From: Epiperipatus broadwayi
Taxonomy: Eukaryota > Onychophora > Udeonychophora > Euonychophora > Peripatidae
DNA: 64,000 nucleotides
Reading direction: 5' to 3'
Assembly: GCA_028023455.1 (NCBI GenBank)
Contig: JAQFVV010006208.1
Coordinates: 3,762,963-3,826,962 of the forward strand
A program made the translations under genes and the position numbers. A model generated the notes under the pieces. It did not search any database. It worked only from the letters and a program-made list of their open reading frames with translations, and was not told the DNA's origin. This document shows positions 1 through 10,174 of the stretch, in pieces (positions within the stretch are counted from its first letter, which is position 1; each line of letters opens with the position of its first letter).

Positions 1-264
1 TAGTCAGATTGAGTTGTGAATTTGGAGTAATTTTGATTAATAGCACAATGGATGATTAAAAATAGATTACTTTTAAATATTAATAAATGTAATTATATAC
101 TATACTCTTTGAAAAATATTTTAATTGAAATACTTTATCTGAATCAATCCACATGTCAAAAAATTTTTAGAACTACAACAATGCCTTACCATGGCTTGGT
201 TTTGGGTATCTATGTTGGGGTAAACCTAGGAAAACTGAATTTTTTTCTTTTACAGAATTATTTT

Positions 265-663
265 TTTTTTTTACAAATATTACTTATGTAATCAATGTGT
301 GTTAAATAAATTTATAATTACAACTTTAAATTATCATAATAGATTTCTAACTATAAAATCGTTCCATTGACTTGTTATATATCGAAAGATTTCATGAGTA
401 TTACTTGGTAATAGGAATTATGGACTTAATCAGTGAAGTATTTAATAGCTTCATGCTCTCAGATCTAACCGCTTCAGCTTCACCTATTTATGTAGAAAGT
501 AGGTTGAAGTAACGAAGGGTTCCCCTCTTTTCTTTTAAAGTGTAAGCTTGTGGTTAAGCCCTGTAGAGGTCCCTACCTTTGCATTTTCCAGTGCTTACTC
601 TTGAGGTTTATTGCCTTAGTAAATATTACTTATGTAATCAATGTGCGTTAAATAAATTTATAA
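265..663 (+). mobile_element. Sesquimeric ~346-bp repeat element
   Basis: A ~50-bp block containing tacttatgtaatcaatgtg occurs near 281 and again near 627, so the element is a little more than one unit of about 346 bp with direct terminal repeats. The interior holds the blocks ggacttaatcagtgaagta and aagcttgtggttaag, which recur near 3370, 15890, 30270 and 46480-46850. No coding sequence is visible. Related elements with the same 1.1-1.4-unit architecture lie at 11440, 15649, 30089 and 53738. The class is uncertain: it could be a SINE-like element, a satellite monomer or a terminal-repeat derivative. Confidence 0.6.
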
Positions 664-1134
664 TAAATTTATTTTGATAAACGTATATAAACAGATTTAC
701 TTAACCAGGTTGTGTTATGATATAAATGCTTCTGCAGTGCATTATTAACACTTCAAAACTTTACATTAACAATTATTTTGTTTAAATCTTTTGACTTGAA
801 AATATTTGAATTATATAAATGTATTGGAGTGCCAACCATCAACCAGTTATTTATTTTAAGCATTTTATGCCACTATTTTAAAAATAGAGAAAACAAATAA
901 AAATAACTTTCAAACATTAATTCTAACAAAATCATATGATTATGGTTAGTTTTCAAGAGACTTATCAAGTAAAAAATTTAGAAAATAAATTATGCAATTG
1001 AGAATATGTTGAACTATTTTCATATTAAATGTATAGAAATTTTTAAACTTTATTTTAACTTTTCAAATACAAACAGCTTGTTTGTAATAAAATACAAATA
1101 GACAACACAGGTTAGTAATTACGCAATGTATTGA
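664..1134. other. AT-rich stretch, nothing recognised
   Basis: Low-complexity AT-rich sequence without a reading frame, RNA gene or repeat I can identify. Confidence 0.5.
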
Positions 1135-1380
1135 GTATTCTCCACTCTTCTTTAGATGCTGCTGGTGTATAACCATTGACAGTATTTGCATAGGAGTTGA
1201 ACTCACACCTTTAGATTCTCAAATATCAAATTTAAGGCATCTCTAACCAACTGATATAGATGTTGCTGGTCTGACCAGTGACAGTATTCACATAGGAGTT
1301 GAACTCGCACCTTTACATTCTCTAATATCGAATTTAAGGCAAGTGCTCTAACCATTGGAGCTATCCTGTCAAAGGCCTTT
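1135..1380 (-). mobile_element. B-family element, tRNA-like head, partly duplicated
   Basis: On the minus strand a tRNA-like unit is present twice. Each has a box A-like part (the gctcagttggttagagc type in better copies) and a box B-like part (gattccc/gttcaactcc). A block ending in the ctgaagaagagaggagaat type follows. Similar units lie at 2945, 5735, 11022, 21515, 22180 and 33935. The copy is degenerate. B elements flank Penelope-like endonuclease sequence at 33935-35035, so the family may be a PLE terminal repeat with a tRNA-like part rather than an independent SINE. Confidence 0.55.
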
Positions 1381-1586
1381 AACAGCGAAGTTACACATTG
1401 GATTGTAATTATTAATTAAAAACTTTTTATTTGTAACTAACTATTTTATATTATATTAATATTTTATGTTTGAAATTTCACATGTAAAATATACATCTCT
1501 TGAACTCCATATATGATTTTTTTATTACAAGATTATTTGCTTTAATAAATATATAAAGAGTGTTTATTTATATAATGCTATGTTTT

Positions 1587-2018
1587 TAATTTGTAACAAT
1601 CATTAGGAAATCACCCTTTTACACATGCACTGCATACATTTAAACACTTAAGAAATAATCTTCTTTCTAAACATAAAATAAAGTCATGTAAAGATGAGAC
1701 GAATTCCCCTTCACTTTTTAACCTAAGTGTATATGTATAGAAAAATATTAAGCATTTAGAAATGAGAGTATAAAGATCTTAGTTAAGCATTTTTAATTCC
1801 ATTCACAATGTCTTAATAATTGACATTCTTATTTCATTTATAAATATTTAAGATTTGCCTATACATATATGCTTAGGTTAAAAAGTTAAGGTGGATTCAT
1901 CTTATTTTTTCAAAAGACTTTATCTCACGTTTAAAAAAAAGAATATTTCTGAAGTGTTTAAATCTATACAATGCACATGTAGAGGAGTGATTCTCTAATG
2001 ATTGTTATAAATTTAATT
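1587..2018. mobile_element. J-family foldback element (~430 bp hairpin)
   Basis: The left arm (ttgtaacaatcattagg...) is matched in inverse by the right arm ending ...cctctaatgattgttataa-like sequence near 2000. Inner parts around 1690-1740 and 1850-1910 are also inversely matched. It is non-coding. Similar sequences lie at 3825-4930, 11380-11890, 19030-19395, 53297-53690 and 60420-60812. Confidence 0.6.
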
Positions 2019-2031
2019 AAATTATTAGTAT

Positions 2032-2054
2032 TATGATGATGATGATGATGATGT
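2032..2054 (+). repeat. (ATG)n microsatellite
   Basis: Seven to eight uninterrupted atg/gat triplets. RTE-like LINEs in this window end in similar tga/atg repeats, but no LINE sequence adjoins this one. Confidence 0.8.
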
Positions 2055-2439
2055 TTGCAGGCTGTCTGAGTAAAAGGTGGTTGTTTTAGATATGACCAAA
2101 CTACATTTAAAAATCTCAGGGATGACTTTAATACTATATAATGGTTAGAGAAAATTGGAATTACCATATCTGCCATACAAGGGCACCACCAGGCTATTCA
2201 AACCTGGAAAATTTATATAGTAGGCAGATACGTACTGTTAAGATCCAACTTTAAAATGATTGAAAGATAGTTAAAATTGCTGTAGGCAAATCTGGATATG
2301 AAAACAGAAATGCAAGAGGAATAGATTTGTGGTAATTGCATGAAAAAATCCAAATGAAAGTGTAGCAGAATTGCAACATATTTTGATTAATAAACCACTA
2401 AGCATCTCATGATCACCATTCTCTAAGCTTACACAAGCT

Positions 2440-2940
2440 GCTATAACAGAGGCAAAACTCTTCATACAAGTAGTGCCACCCAGTGCAAGCCAGAGTAATC
2501 AATGAATGCAAAAAAGTTTGTGCATAAAATCTCTATTTAGTGTTTACTCACCTAATATCCCTAGACTAGTTTCTAACTTGTGGCTTTCATCAATGAGGAA
2601 TTTTGGATCTGAGAGCACTGCACCTATATTTTAGGATCTAATGCAACACTCCATACAATTAAAGTGAACTTAAATTGTTAGTGTTTCCATTGTGGACTCA
2701 TCACTTTATAGTTAACTAAAAATATAAAAGGTGGCTGCTAAAGAATTATTGTAGAACCTAAAATCTATGTGCAGTGCTTTCAGATACAAGGCTTCACACT
2801 GATGAAAGCCACAAGCTAGAAACTAGTCTGGAGATATTGGAGAAGTAGGCACTATATAGAGATTTTATACACAAACACCCCCTACATGCATTGAGTACTC
2901 TGACTTGCACTGGGTGGTGCTACTGAATGGAGAGTTTTAG
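2440..2940. mobile_element. A-family foldback element
   Basis: The left arm (minus orientation, about 2440-2700) and right arm (plus, about 2745-2940) are inverted copies of the abundant A sequence, recognised by ggcaaaactct, cagagtaatcaatg and the block CTGATGA...GAAACTAGTCT. Both arms carry the hammerhead-like core: the plus motif near 2799-2835, and the minus one near 2577-2615 with its first C changed to T. The arms are separated by only a few tens of bases. Confidence 0.65.
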
Positions 2941-2944
2941 CACA

Positions 2945-3110
2945 TAGGTTAGTATATGCACAATGTTTTGAGAGGTATTTATTTCCCCATCTTCTTCAGG
3001 TGTTGCTGGCCTGACCAGTGACAGAATTAGCATGGGAATCAAACCTGGACTCTTAGATCCTTGAGTATTGGAAATAGTCTAATATATAAATACAACTAAA
3101 ACACCATCAT
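2945..3110 (-). mobile_element. B-family element fragment
   Basis: It shows the minus-strand B signature: tattattttcc-like block, cttcttcagg, ttgctggcctgaccagtgac, a box B-like segment, then the tail atataaatacaactaaaac and catcatcacaaaccttcagg. The box A half is missing, so the copy has an internal deletion. Confidence 0.55.
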
Positions 3111-3349
3111 CACAAACCTTCAGGAAAACACTAACCTTTAATCTATCTTTTTTCTCATTTATAACTTTTTATTTATTATCCGTCTCTCTATTTTTTTATT
3201 ATTTTCGATTAAATTAATTAAATCTACTCCCTGATTTATCAGACAAATAAAGATGTAATAGTTAGCGTTAAAAATATTAACACAGAATGATCATAAGTTC
3301 AGTATTAAAAAATAAATAAATTAAAAAACACAGCTTTTTATTTACAGAA

Positions 3350-3485
3350 TATACTCAAAAGGTCTTAAGCTTGTGGTTAAGACCTGTAGAGGTCCCTACC
3401 TTCGCATTTTCAGCCGCACAAGTTTTAGGTTTATTACCTTAGTAAATATTACTTACGTAATCAATGTGCGTTAAATAAATTTATA
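3350..3485 (+). mobile_element. Fragment of the ~346-bp repeat element
   Basis: It matches the 3' third of the element at 265-663, including cttgtggttaagacctgtag and tacgtaatcaatgtgcgtt. It is truncated on its left side. Confidence 0.6.
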
Positions 3486-3824
3486 AAAATAAAAATAAAA
3501 TGGTTTATTGCTCAGGAATTCATAAGAAGGAGCATTGGATGTGCTGGAGAAAAATCTCAACCTAGGTCCTTGAGCTTCAATGTCTGCCACTCTACAAGGG
3601 CACTAACACACACAAAATAATAAATTAGTGGTTATTACCAATATATATATATATAAATTTTATCAAGTTAATAAACATATTCTATCTACAGTGTATTTCA
3701 ACAGAAAGACCGACCGTATGAGGAATTCAAAAGCCAAAAATCCTGGTCTAAAGTGAAACTCATTATTTCTGATGGTCAAACTGTATTAATATCTTCTATG
3801 TGGTTTAACAATGCTACTGAGGAG

Positions 3825-4930
3825 AGTTAATTCCCTTCTATATAATTACAATTTAAACACTTCACTTGTAAATAAAAGATTAGATAATTTAACATTGTGT
3901 AATATTGGCTTAAAGAAAACATTAATATTTCAGAAGTGCTAATAAAAATATTGAAGTAAGAAATGGATTTAAAGTGACTGATTTATAGATCCATGCTCTG
4001 ACTTTCAGACACTTAAGATTGGCTCATATAATGGCATTTGAGTTTGAAAATTAGATAGTCATTCTTATTTTCTCAGTCTCTCTTTCTTGTGACCGGGGTG
4101 AGAGTATCATTGTAGCTTGAACATCACTATTTAATGGTGATAGTGAGAATGGATGACTATTTTCTATATAATTATAATCTAAACATTGTGCTAGCAAAAT
4201 TTATTGATTATTACATAATTTAACATCATCTAATATCAGCACAAAGTAAATTACAAGATTGTGTAAGTGCTAATAAGAATATTAAAATAAGAAATGGATT
4301 TTAAATGAATGATTTATAATGAGTGGTGCTAATTGCTGTAACAAGCTTTACTGATAAATACCACAAAAGAAAGCATTTTAAAAATCTCTATTTAGAAACC
4401 ATCCCCAATCTTTGCACCACTGGTTTCATGCTTTGGCATTTCTCAGTGAGGCACTAGGGTAGTTTTAGACACTAGATCTAAAAATACTAACTGAAGCAAC
4501 TATCCTAGTACCTCTCTGAGGAGTGCCAAAGCATGAAACCAGTGGTGTGAGGATTGAGGATGGTTTCTAAGTAGAGATTTTTTAAATGCTTTCTTTTGTG
4601 TCATTTATCAATAAAGCTCATTAGAGCAATTAACACCATTCATTATTTTTGTTTGCATGCTTAAAAAATTGGATCATGTGATATACAAATTTATTTTTTT
4701 AATAATTTATAGATTCACGCTCTCATTTCTAGACACTTAATATTGGCTCGTGTAAAAACATTTAAGTTAGGAAATAAAACAGCCATTCTTATTTCTTTAA
4801 ATTCTCTATCTTGTGGCTAAGGTGAGAGTATCTTTGCAGATTTAACACCAATGTTAAAAGAACAGTGCTGAGGAAGATTGATTGCCTTCTATATAGTTAC
4901 AATCTAAACACTGCACTTGTTATTGAGTAT
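3825..4930 (+). repeat. Tandem J-family units split by a C-family foldback
   Basis: Units of about 330 bp repeat head to tail. The block beginning taaacac/taaacatt occurs near 3855, 4183 and 4905, and the block atttatagat(c/t)ca(t/c)gctct occurs near 3980 and 4708. The second unit is interrupted at about 4317-4700 by the foldback listed separately and resumes beyond it. Short copies of atttata at both edges may be the target duplication. Confidence 0.55.
4306..4690. mobile_element. C-family foldback element with hammerhead-like cores
   Basis: Inverted arms of about 150 bp carry the C signature: gtgccaaagcatgaaacc, the block accagtggt, and atgctttcttttgt. The plus motif (4510-4550) has CTGAGGA, stem II GTGC/GCAT, GAA and stem III ACC/GGT, but a G at the cleavage position 17 and a weak stem I. 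The minus motif (about 4395-4450) has CTGAGAA, so the catalytic G8 is lost, and also has the G at 17. Both look inactive. Confidence 0.65.
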
Positions 4931-5344
4931 TACATGATAATAAGAGTAACATAATAATAAGAGTAACAGATTTAAAGCTAAAAAGTTTAGGACATATTCT
5001 CAACTGAATAACATAAATATAAAAAAAGTAGATTAACCAAGTGAAATTGTTAATTGCTCAATCCTGCCACTAGGAATATTTGAATCTACATGATCTCCCA
5101 AGCGATTAATCATACAATTATTTCTTTATTGCAGTAGCTTTCAGTGAGCAATCATTCAATTATTTTTAGACATATGCTTTTTAATATAATAGTAGAGTGC
5201 CTGACTTACATCACTGTGCCACTTTTAGTTTTTTAATGTCAACCAAATTGCTGTACAACAAACCATTCCATTATTTTTAGTCATGAATAGTTTTGCAGAA
5301 TGGTAACGTAATATATTTATATATTGGACTATTTCCTTCATCTA

Positions 5345-5660
5345 ATATTAAGTAAAACAGGCAAAACTCACTATACATATTGCCACACACAGCAAGCTAG
5401 AGTAATCAATGGATGCCAGAAGGTTTGTGCATAAAATCCCCATCTAGTGCCTACTCATCCAATATCCCCAAGACTAGTTTCTGGCTTGTGGGCTTTGTCA
5501 GTGAGGAGCCTTGGATCTGAGACCACTGCACAAGCCTTCTGGTATTCATTGATTACTCTAGCTGGCTGTATGTGGCATTACATATAGTGAGTTTTGCCTG
5601 TTTTAACAACAGTTATACACAAGCATAAGAGGTGGTGGTCATGTGATGTTTATCGGCTAA
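5345..5660. mobile_element. A-family foldback element
   Basis: Inverted arms share ggcaaaactcactata, the attgattactct/agagtaatcaat block and gccttctgg. The left arm keeps the CTGACAA...GAAACTAGTC motif on the minus strand, with G8 of the core changed to A. The right arm is shorter and lacks the motif. Confidence 0.65.
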
Positions 5661-5734
5661 TATTAAGTATTGAATGCCTTTAAAAAAATTTAATCCTTAT
5701 TTAAATTTTCCAATTACATTTAACTGTTAGCAAT

Positions 5735-6150
5735 AATTTACAGGTTAGAACATACCCAATGTTTCAAATGGTATACTTTCTCTCCTCTTCAGGTATTGCT
5801 GGCCTGGCCAGTGGCAATACTAGCATGTGAACCAAACCTGAAGCCTTGGATTCTAGAATATTGAATTTTAAGGTAATTCTTTAACCAACTGGCCTAACCA
5901 GTGATAGTACTAGCATGGGAATTGAACACGAACATAAAATTCAATATTCTAGAAACTAAGGATCCAGGTTTGATTCCCATGCTAGTTGGTTAGAGTGTTA
6001 CCTTAAAATTCAGTATTCTAATATCTATGAGTCCAGGTTTGATTACCATGTTAATACTGTCACTGGTAGGTCAGCAATACCTGAAGAAGAGAGGAGAATA
6101 ATATGATTCAAAATGTTGTGCATATACTAACTTGTATGCTAACAATAGAT
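5735..6150. mobile_element. B-family inverted pair
   Basis: Minus-oriented B sequence (5735-5935) is followed directly by plus-oriented B sequence (5935-6150). Both include a tRNA box B-like gattccc part and the ctgaagaagagaggag-type block (cctcttcagg on the other strand). The pair would form a long hairpin. Confidence 0.6.
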
Positions 6151-6329
6151 ATTCGTAGAACATATAGAGAAAAGCTTTCATAAAATACATTTTTAAACAG
6201 AATGTGCTTAGTTGGTTTTCGATTACTGCAAGTGTAGATATAGCATAAGTTGGAAAGTGGAAGTGGGTGTATATATATGCTGTTATTGCTAATTTACATG
6301 AAATTTAAATATAAAAATTTAAGTTGGGA

Positions 6330-6800
6330 GAATAGGCCATCTCTTGGAGAGAGGTACGCATGATTCTTTTTTACTGATAGAGTTTTTGTCACCTGAGATA
6401 TGCCATGCCTCTTTAATTTTTGGTTTGATGTCACAATATTCAGTGTACATGATGTTTACATGTGAAAGAACAAAGGGATGACCAGTTGTAGATAAATGCT
6501 CAAAAAATATTGACCGTTTGTTTTAGCTTTATTATATAGGTACTTAGGTTGGGCTATACACATGGGTAAGTTTGCCCAAAATCCCCATAGTAGATAGTGG
6601 TGCAGGTGGGTTCCTGGAATTTGATCTTGTACACAATGTGAGAGTGGAGATCAGTTGGTAAGGTATCCTTTGAGTTGTTGAGAAGCCGATGCAATAGGGG
6701 TGCAGTATGTGGAGTGATTTGATGGGTGGGAGTAATAATTTTAGTAATGTGATGGGTTATAGTAGGTATGTAGAGAAGGGACATCCAGGCTTTAAGGTCG
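6330..6800 (-). pseudogene. Penelope-like element, GIY-YIG endonuclease fragment
   Basis: Minus-strand translation gives, in order, LLNNSKDTLPTDLHSHIVYK, then a PTCTTIYYGDFGQT segment, then after a stop and a frame change IVTSN and an EAWHIS-like part. The order 'residual RT C-terminus, K-D-x-x-P, VYKI...C, YYG(E/D)xGxT' is that of the GIY-YIG endonuclease of Penelope-like elements, here with the usual YGET read as YGDF. At least one stop and one frameshift are present and no RT core is visible. A B-family tail begins just beyond it at 6880, and a B inverted pair ends at 6150, so B sequences flank it. Confidence 0.6.
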
Positions 6801-6879
6801 GTGAGGGATAGGAGTGGCGTGTTTTAAAATAAAAATTTATGAGCATTTGTAGAAATAGAGTCTTTATATCCAAAGCTAT

Positions 6880-7020
6880 TATTAACAATTGAATGTAATT
6901 GGAAAATTTAAATAAAGTTAAGTTTTTCCAAAGACATTCAATACTTAGTATTAGATGATGAAAGTAGTCCAAATATAAATACAATTAAAATACCATCATC
7001 ACAAATCTTCAGTAAAATAG
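6880..7020 (+). mobile_element. B-family tail fragment
   Basis: It contains ttgaatgtaattgg, aaagacattcaatactta and ataaatacaattaaaatacc, as in the tails of the B elements at 21900 and 34930. The head is missing. Confidence 0.55.
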
Positions 7021-7499
7021 TGGTAACTTAACTTGAAAGTTAAGAGTTCCTGGATAGAAATTCAATCTGTCATTTCTGGAAGTCAAAGGTCACACGATTT
7101 TCTGAATGACTAATCATTTAATATCTGGGGTGAAAAGACAATTGTATTCCCACGGCCCATCTTGACAGTAGCATTATTTCATCTTTGATACCAGACTCCA
7201 CTTGTAAACTAAACTTTATCCTATGGTAAATTCTGATTAATTAAATTAAGCAGAAAATTGTGACTTACATGCTAAATTATTTATGGATATTTATTGACAC
7301 ACTGTGATGATAAAGTCTGCTAAATTTTCAGTATCTTTTTTATTTTTTTTTCCCGAGTGAAGTTATAATTTGTAATATTAATGCTGTGACATCACACTTA
7401 TGGAAAACCCTTTATAACATAACAATGGGTAAGGGAATATAATTCAATTAATTAAAATATACTCTTAGTCTTTTTAAAAATATAAACCATACAATTATC

Positions 7500-7720
7500 C
7501 TAGTCAAAATAAGAGTCATACATCACATGATCCTATCTCTTAAGCTTGTAAATTATAAACAACAAGGATTGCCAATTCCTCTACAAGCTTTCTGATAAAT
7601 GCTTAGCCAGAGCCAGCACTTAAAATATCTCTGTCAGGAACCCCTCCCCAAATCCCTGACCATGGTTTCGTGCTTTGACACTCCTCAGAGATGTGTCAAA
7701 TATTTTAACATTATAATCTA
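7500..7720 (-). mobile_element. C-family element
   Basis: The minus strand shows gtgtcaaagcacgaaacc, the block tgacagagatattttaa and aacaagcttgt-like sequence, as in the plus copy at 40520-40860. It retains the CG of GCACGAAAC that other copies have lost, so it is the least CpG-decayed C copy here. It holds the ribozyme candidate at 7654-7694. Confidence 0.65.
7654..7694 (-). ncRNA. Hammerhead ribozyme candidate, C family
   Basis: Read on the minus strand: core CTGAGGA, stem II GTGT-CAAA-GCAC (three Watson-Crick pairs plus one U-G), GAA, stem III ACC-AT-GGT, then C17. All invariant core positions (C3 U4 G5 A6 G8 A9, G12 A13 A14, A15.1-U16.1, C17) are present. Stem I pairs well only for its three core-proximal pairs (UCU with AGG, the third a G-U); the outer part is mismatched. 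Activity would depend on stem I. Hammerheads of this minimal type I form are known from Penelope-like elements and retrozymes. Confidence 0.55.
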
Positions 7721-7860
7721 CATTTAAATACAAGTATATTGTCTACACTGAGTTTAATGTAATTAGAAGGGATTTGAACTCAGACTTTCAAGCCTCCTAG
7801 CTATTCATATATATGAAAAAGATAAATGATCTCCAACAGACGTATTTTGTGCTGAATCAG

Positions 7861-8186
7861 CCTTATGGTGCCCCCAACATTAAAGGAACTCGTCAATTTC
7901 CAAAACCACCGATTACAATAGGCATAACTATAACAAAATTATAACAAAAGCATGCGCCGTCACAATCACATTAAATAATTGATCGTCCTCTAATAAATTC
8001 CCCATTACTATTAATTCTGTTCGAATTAATAAACTCAATGAAGTCCCAGCTATAACAGACCAAACGCCAAAAATAAAAATATATTGTTCTAATATCTTTA
8101 TGATTTGTAGAAAATATTCATCGCAATAAAACCAAATTATTCCAACAGGAATAATGAAGAACATTACTGATATCAAAACATTTAAC
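7861..8186 (-). pseudogene. cox1: NUMT: mitochondrial cox1 5' part
   Basis: Minus-strand translation, using TGA as Trp, gives a FSTNHKDI N-terminus, then after one frameshift [27 protein letters not shown], and after a second frameshift VMPIVIGGFGNW and PLMLGAP. This is the start of cytochrome c oxidase subunit I with its first transmembrane helices. TGA occupies the Trp positions of RW near the start and of GFGNW, which is animal mitochondrial code. Two frameshifts and an in-frame stop show that it is a nuclear relic. D-family sequence flanks both ends, so it lies inside a D element. Confidence 0.92.
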
Positions 8187-8448
8187 CATCATTAGTTGGT
8201 GTGGATCATCATCTTCCATATATATATATAATCAGTGCTCAGTTTATATTAATTTAATAAATCTTCAAACTTTAATGGACAGGCTCCAATCTTCTCCATC
8301 CTCCAACTCTTCAGCTATCCATTGAGCATTCAATCATTAGATTTTCAATGATATGGACGGCTGAAGAGTTATAGGGTAGAGAAGATTGAAATCCATTAAA
8401 GTTTGAAGGTTTACTATCTGAATATAAACTGAGCATTGATTATATATA

Positions 8449-8636
8449 TCTTCAATCTCTTGAAGAGATATAAGAGATTGTAAAAGACCCGGAAAGAGAC
8501 CACATGTGAGATGGATGGATGAAATAAGAAACTGTGCAGGGGTGATGTGGAGAAGAGAAGCTAAAGATCAGAAAAGATGGATTGAACTTGGAGAGACCTT
8601 CATCCTGCCATGGATTGATAATGGTTGATGATGATT
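8449..8636 (+). mobile_element. 5'-truncated RTE-like LINE, 3' end only
   Basis: It is about 190 bp matching the 3' end of the reading frame at 23684-24295 (minus), including the codons for the RPHVRWMDEI-type segment (ccacatgtgagatgg) and the end ggttgatgatgat. The sequence gattatatata flanks both sides and is probably the target duplication. The insertion disrupts the right arm of the D foldback. Confidence 0.7.
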
Positions 8637-8641
8637 ATATA

Positions 8642-8691
8642 TATGTGTGTGTGCGTGTGTGCGTGTGTGCGTGTGCGTGTGTGTGTGTGTT
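8642..8691 (+). repeat. (GT)n/(GC GT) microsatellite
   Basis: About 50 bp of alternating gt with gc interruptions, inside the D element where other copies have only a short tatatgtgtgtgg. Confidence 0.85.
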
Positions 8692-8700
8692 GGAGATCAT

Positions 8701-8755
8701 GATCTGGACCAACTGATGAGTGCTGGTTCATCACAAAATACATATACTGAAGATC
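8701..8755 (+). ncRNA. Decayed D-family hammerhead motif
   Basis: GATCT-gga-CCAA leads into CTGATGA, stem II GTGCTG-GTT-CATCAC (one mismatch), then AAAA where GAAA is required, stem III ATA-CA-TAT, A17, and the outer stem I strand AGATC. G12 has become A, as expected if an ancestral CG mutated to CA. The inner part of stem I is also mismatched. Predicted inactive. Confidence 0.5.
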
Positions 8756-9329
8756 ATTTATCTTTTTCACATGTGTGTGGTCATATGTATCAGTTGCATA
8801 AAACAGAATGGATAGTTATAAAGAGCTTGAAAGTCTGAGTTCAAATATGTATATACTTCTGCTTATTAAAATTCTTATTATAAAAAACAGTTAGTCATGA
8901 AGAGTGCATATCACATTAGGAAATGAATATAAATAAAACCTGGTTTCACTCCTAACATCCTTGTAATAAAGATCAAGTGATACAATGGTGAGAATTACAC
9001 GACTTGCTCTCCAAATTTATTTTTGTCCATCATACTGATTAAATAAACAATTATCCAGGATGTTTTAAATTTATATGTGTCATGGTATTTAAAATAAGAA
9101 ATTTTGATCACATTTTTACATCAGTGCAGATACTGGAATCAAAAAATGACAATAACTATAGTATCAGATAATAAGATGAGTGGAGCATGATATGGATGAT
9201 GATTAAAAAATCATCTTTATCTTATCACTAATGTGACAAAATGCTCATCTTGACTGTGTGCCAATTTCTGAATTTTTTTTGCATATTTAATTAGTCTTGT
9301 CTGTAAAATTCTAATTATTATAAAAAGGC

Positions 9330-9400
9330 TCCTTACTGATGAAGGCCACAAGTTGGAAACTAGTCTGGGAATGTTGAATGAGTAGCCACTAGATAGGGTT
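9330..9400 (+). mobile_element. A-family fragment
   Basis: It contains ggctccttactgatgaaggc, GGAAACTAGTCTGGG and gatgagtagccactagat-like sequence. The arm is truncated on both sides. The core motif CTGATGA...GAAAC...GTC is kept. Confidence 0.6.
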
Positions 9401-9832
9401 TTTGTTAAACCTTACAATGGCAAAAGAATAGGATAAATAAAAGATTTTTCTAAAGAATAGCAAAATGTATAAGCTAGGATAAAAATATACCATTGATCTT
9501 GTCACAATTCTGACCAAAGGACAAAGGTGTCAAAAGGTATAAAAAACCCAAGATCACCATAACATATAAAAATACTGAACACAACAAGCAAGCAAGCCTG
9601 GATTGAAAAGAACTAAAAAGCCTTTAACCCAGCTGGCGTTAATACCATAATGAAAAACAAAAAAAGGATGCTGGATGGAAAGATACATTGGACCCAAAAT
9701 GTCTAAGTGCTGTTCAAAAAAGTCCAAAATGTTTTTTGGTAATGAAATCCATAAGCTATAAACTGGTCTGAAAATATCTGGGATGCCATTGGATAAAGAT
9801 TTAATAAGTTCTACCATTAGGTATCTATTGAT

Positions 9833-9900
9833 TATTAAAGCATAAACAAGATGTCACATGATCACCTATTAAAGCATAAACAAGATGTCACATGATCACC
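9833..9900 (+). repeat. 34-bp direct duplication
   Basis: Two adjacent near-identical copies (period 34) of the segment beginning tattaaagcataaacaag. The unit is the outer end of an A element (tgtcacatgatcacc). Confidence 0.85.
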
Positions 9901-10174
9901 ATTTTATGTGCTTACACAGGCTGTTATTAATAGCAGCATTATTGTATGGAGAGTTTTATACTGTGCTTAAATAAGATGGCAAAAGAGGTGATAGAATTAA
10001 AAAAATTGCTAATAAATAGCAGTAGGTGTAAGCTAAGATCATCTCACATTTTATAGGTCATGTGATTGCGTTAATGTTTACATTTATTGCTGTTTTCAAA
10101 ATTAAAATTATCAAAATATGGCTTTTTCAAAAAGCTGTAAAAATAAAAATAATAATTTACTTATATATATAAAT

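Larger units (their letters stand above)
7763..8855. mobile_element. D-family foldback element with two nested insertions
   Basis: The left arm starts with tttgaactcagactttcaag and the right arm ends with the inverse cttgaaagtctgagttcaaa. The arms also share ttcaaactttaatgg/ccattaaagtttgaa and aactcttcag/ctgaagagtt near the centre (about 8335). Two insertions break it: mitochondrial cox1 sequence in the left arm (about 7861-8186) and a 5'-truncated RTE in the right arm (about 8449-8636). A GT-rich microsatellite lies at 8642-8691. Without the inserts it would match the D foldback at 58110-58690. Confidence 0.65.
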
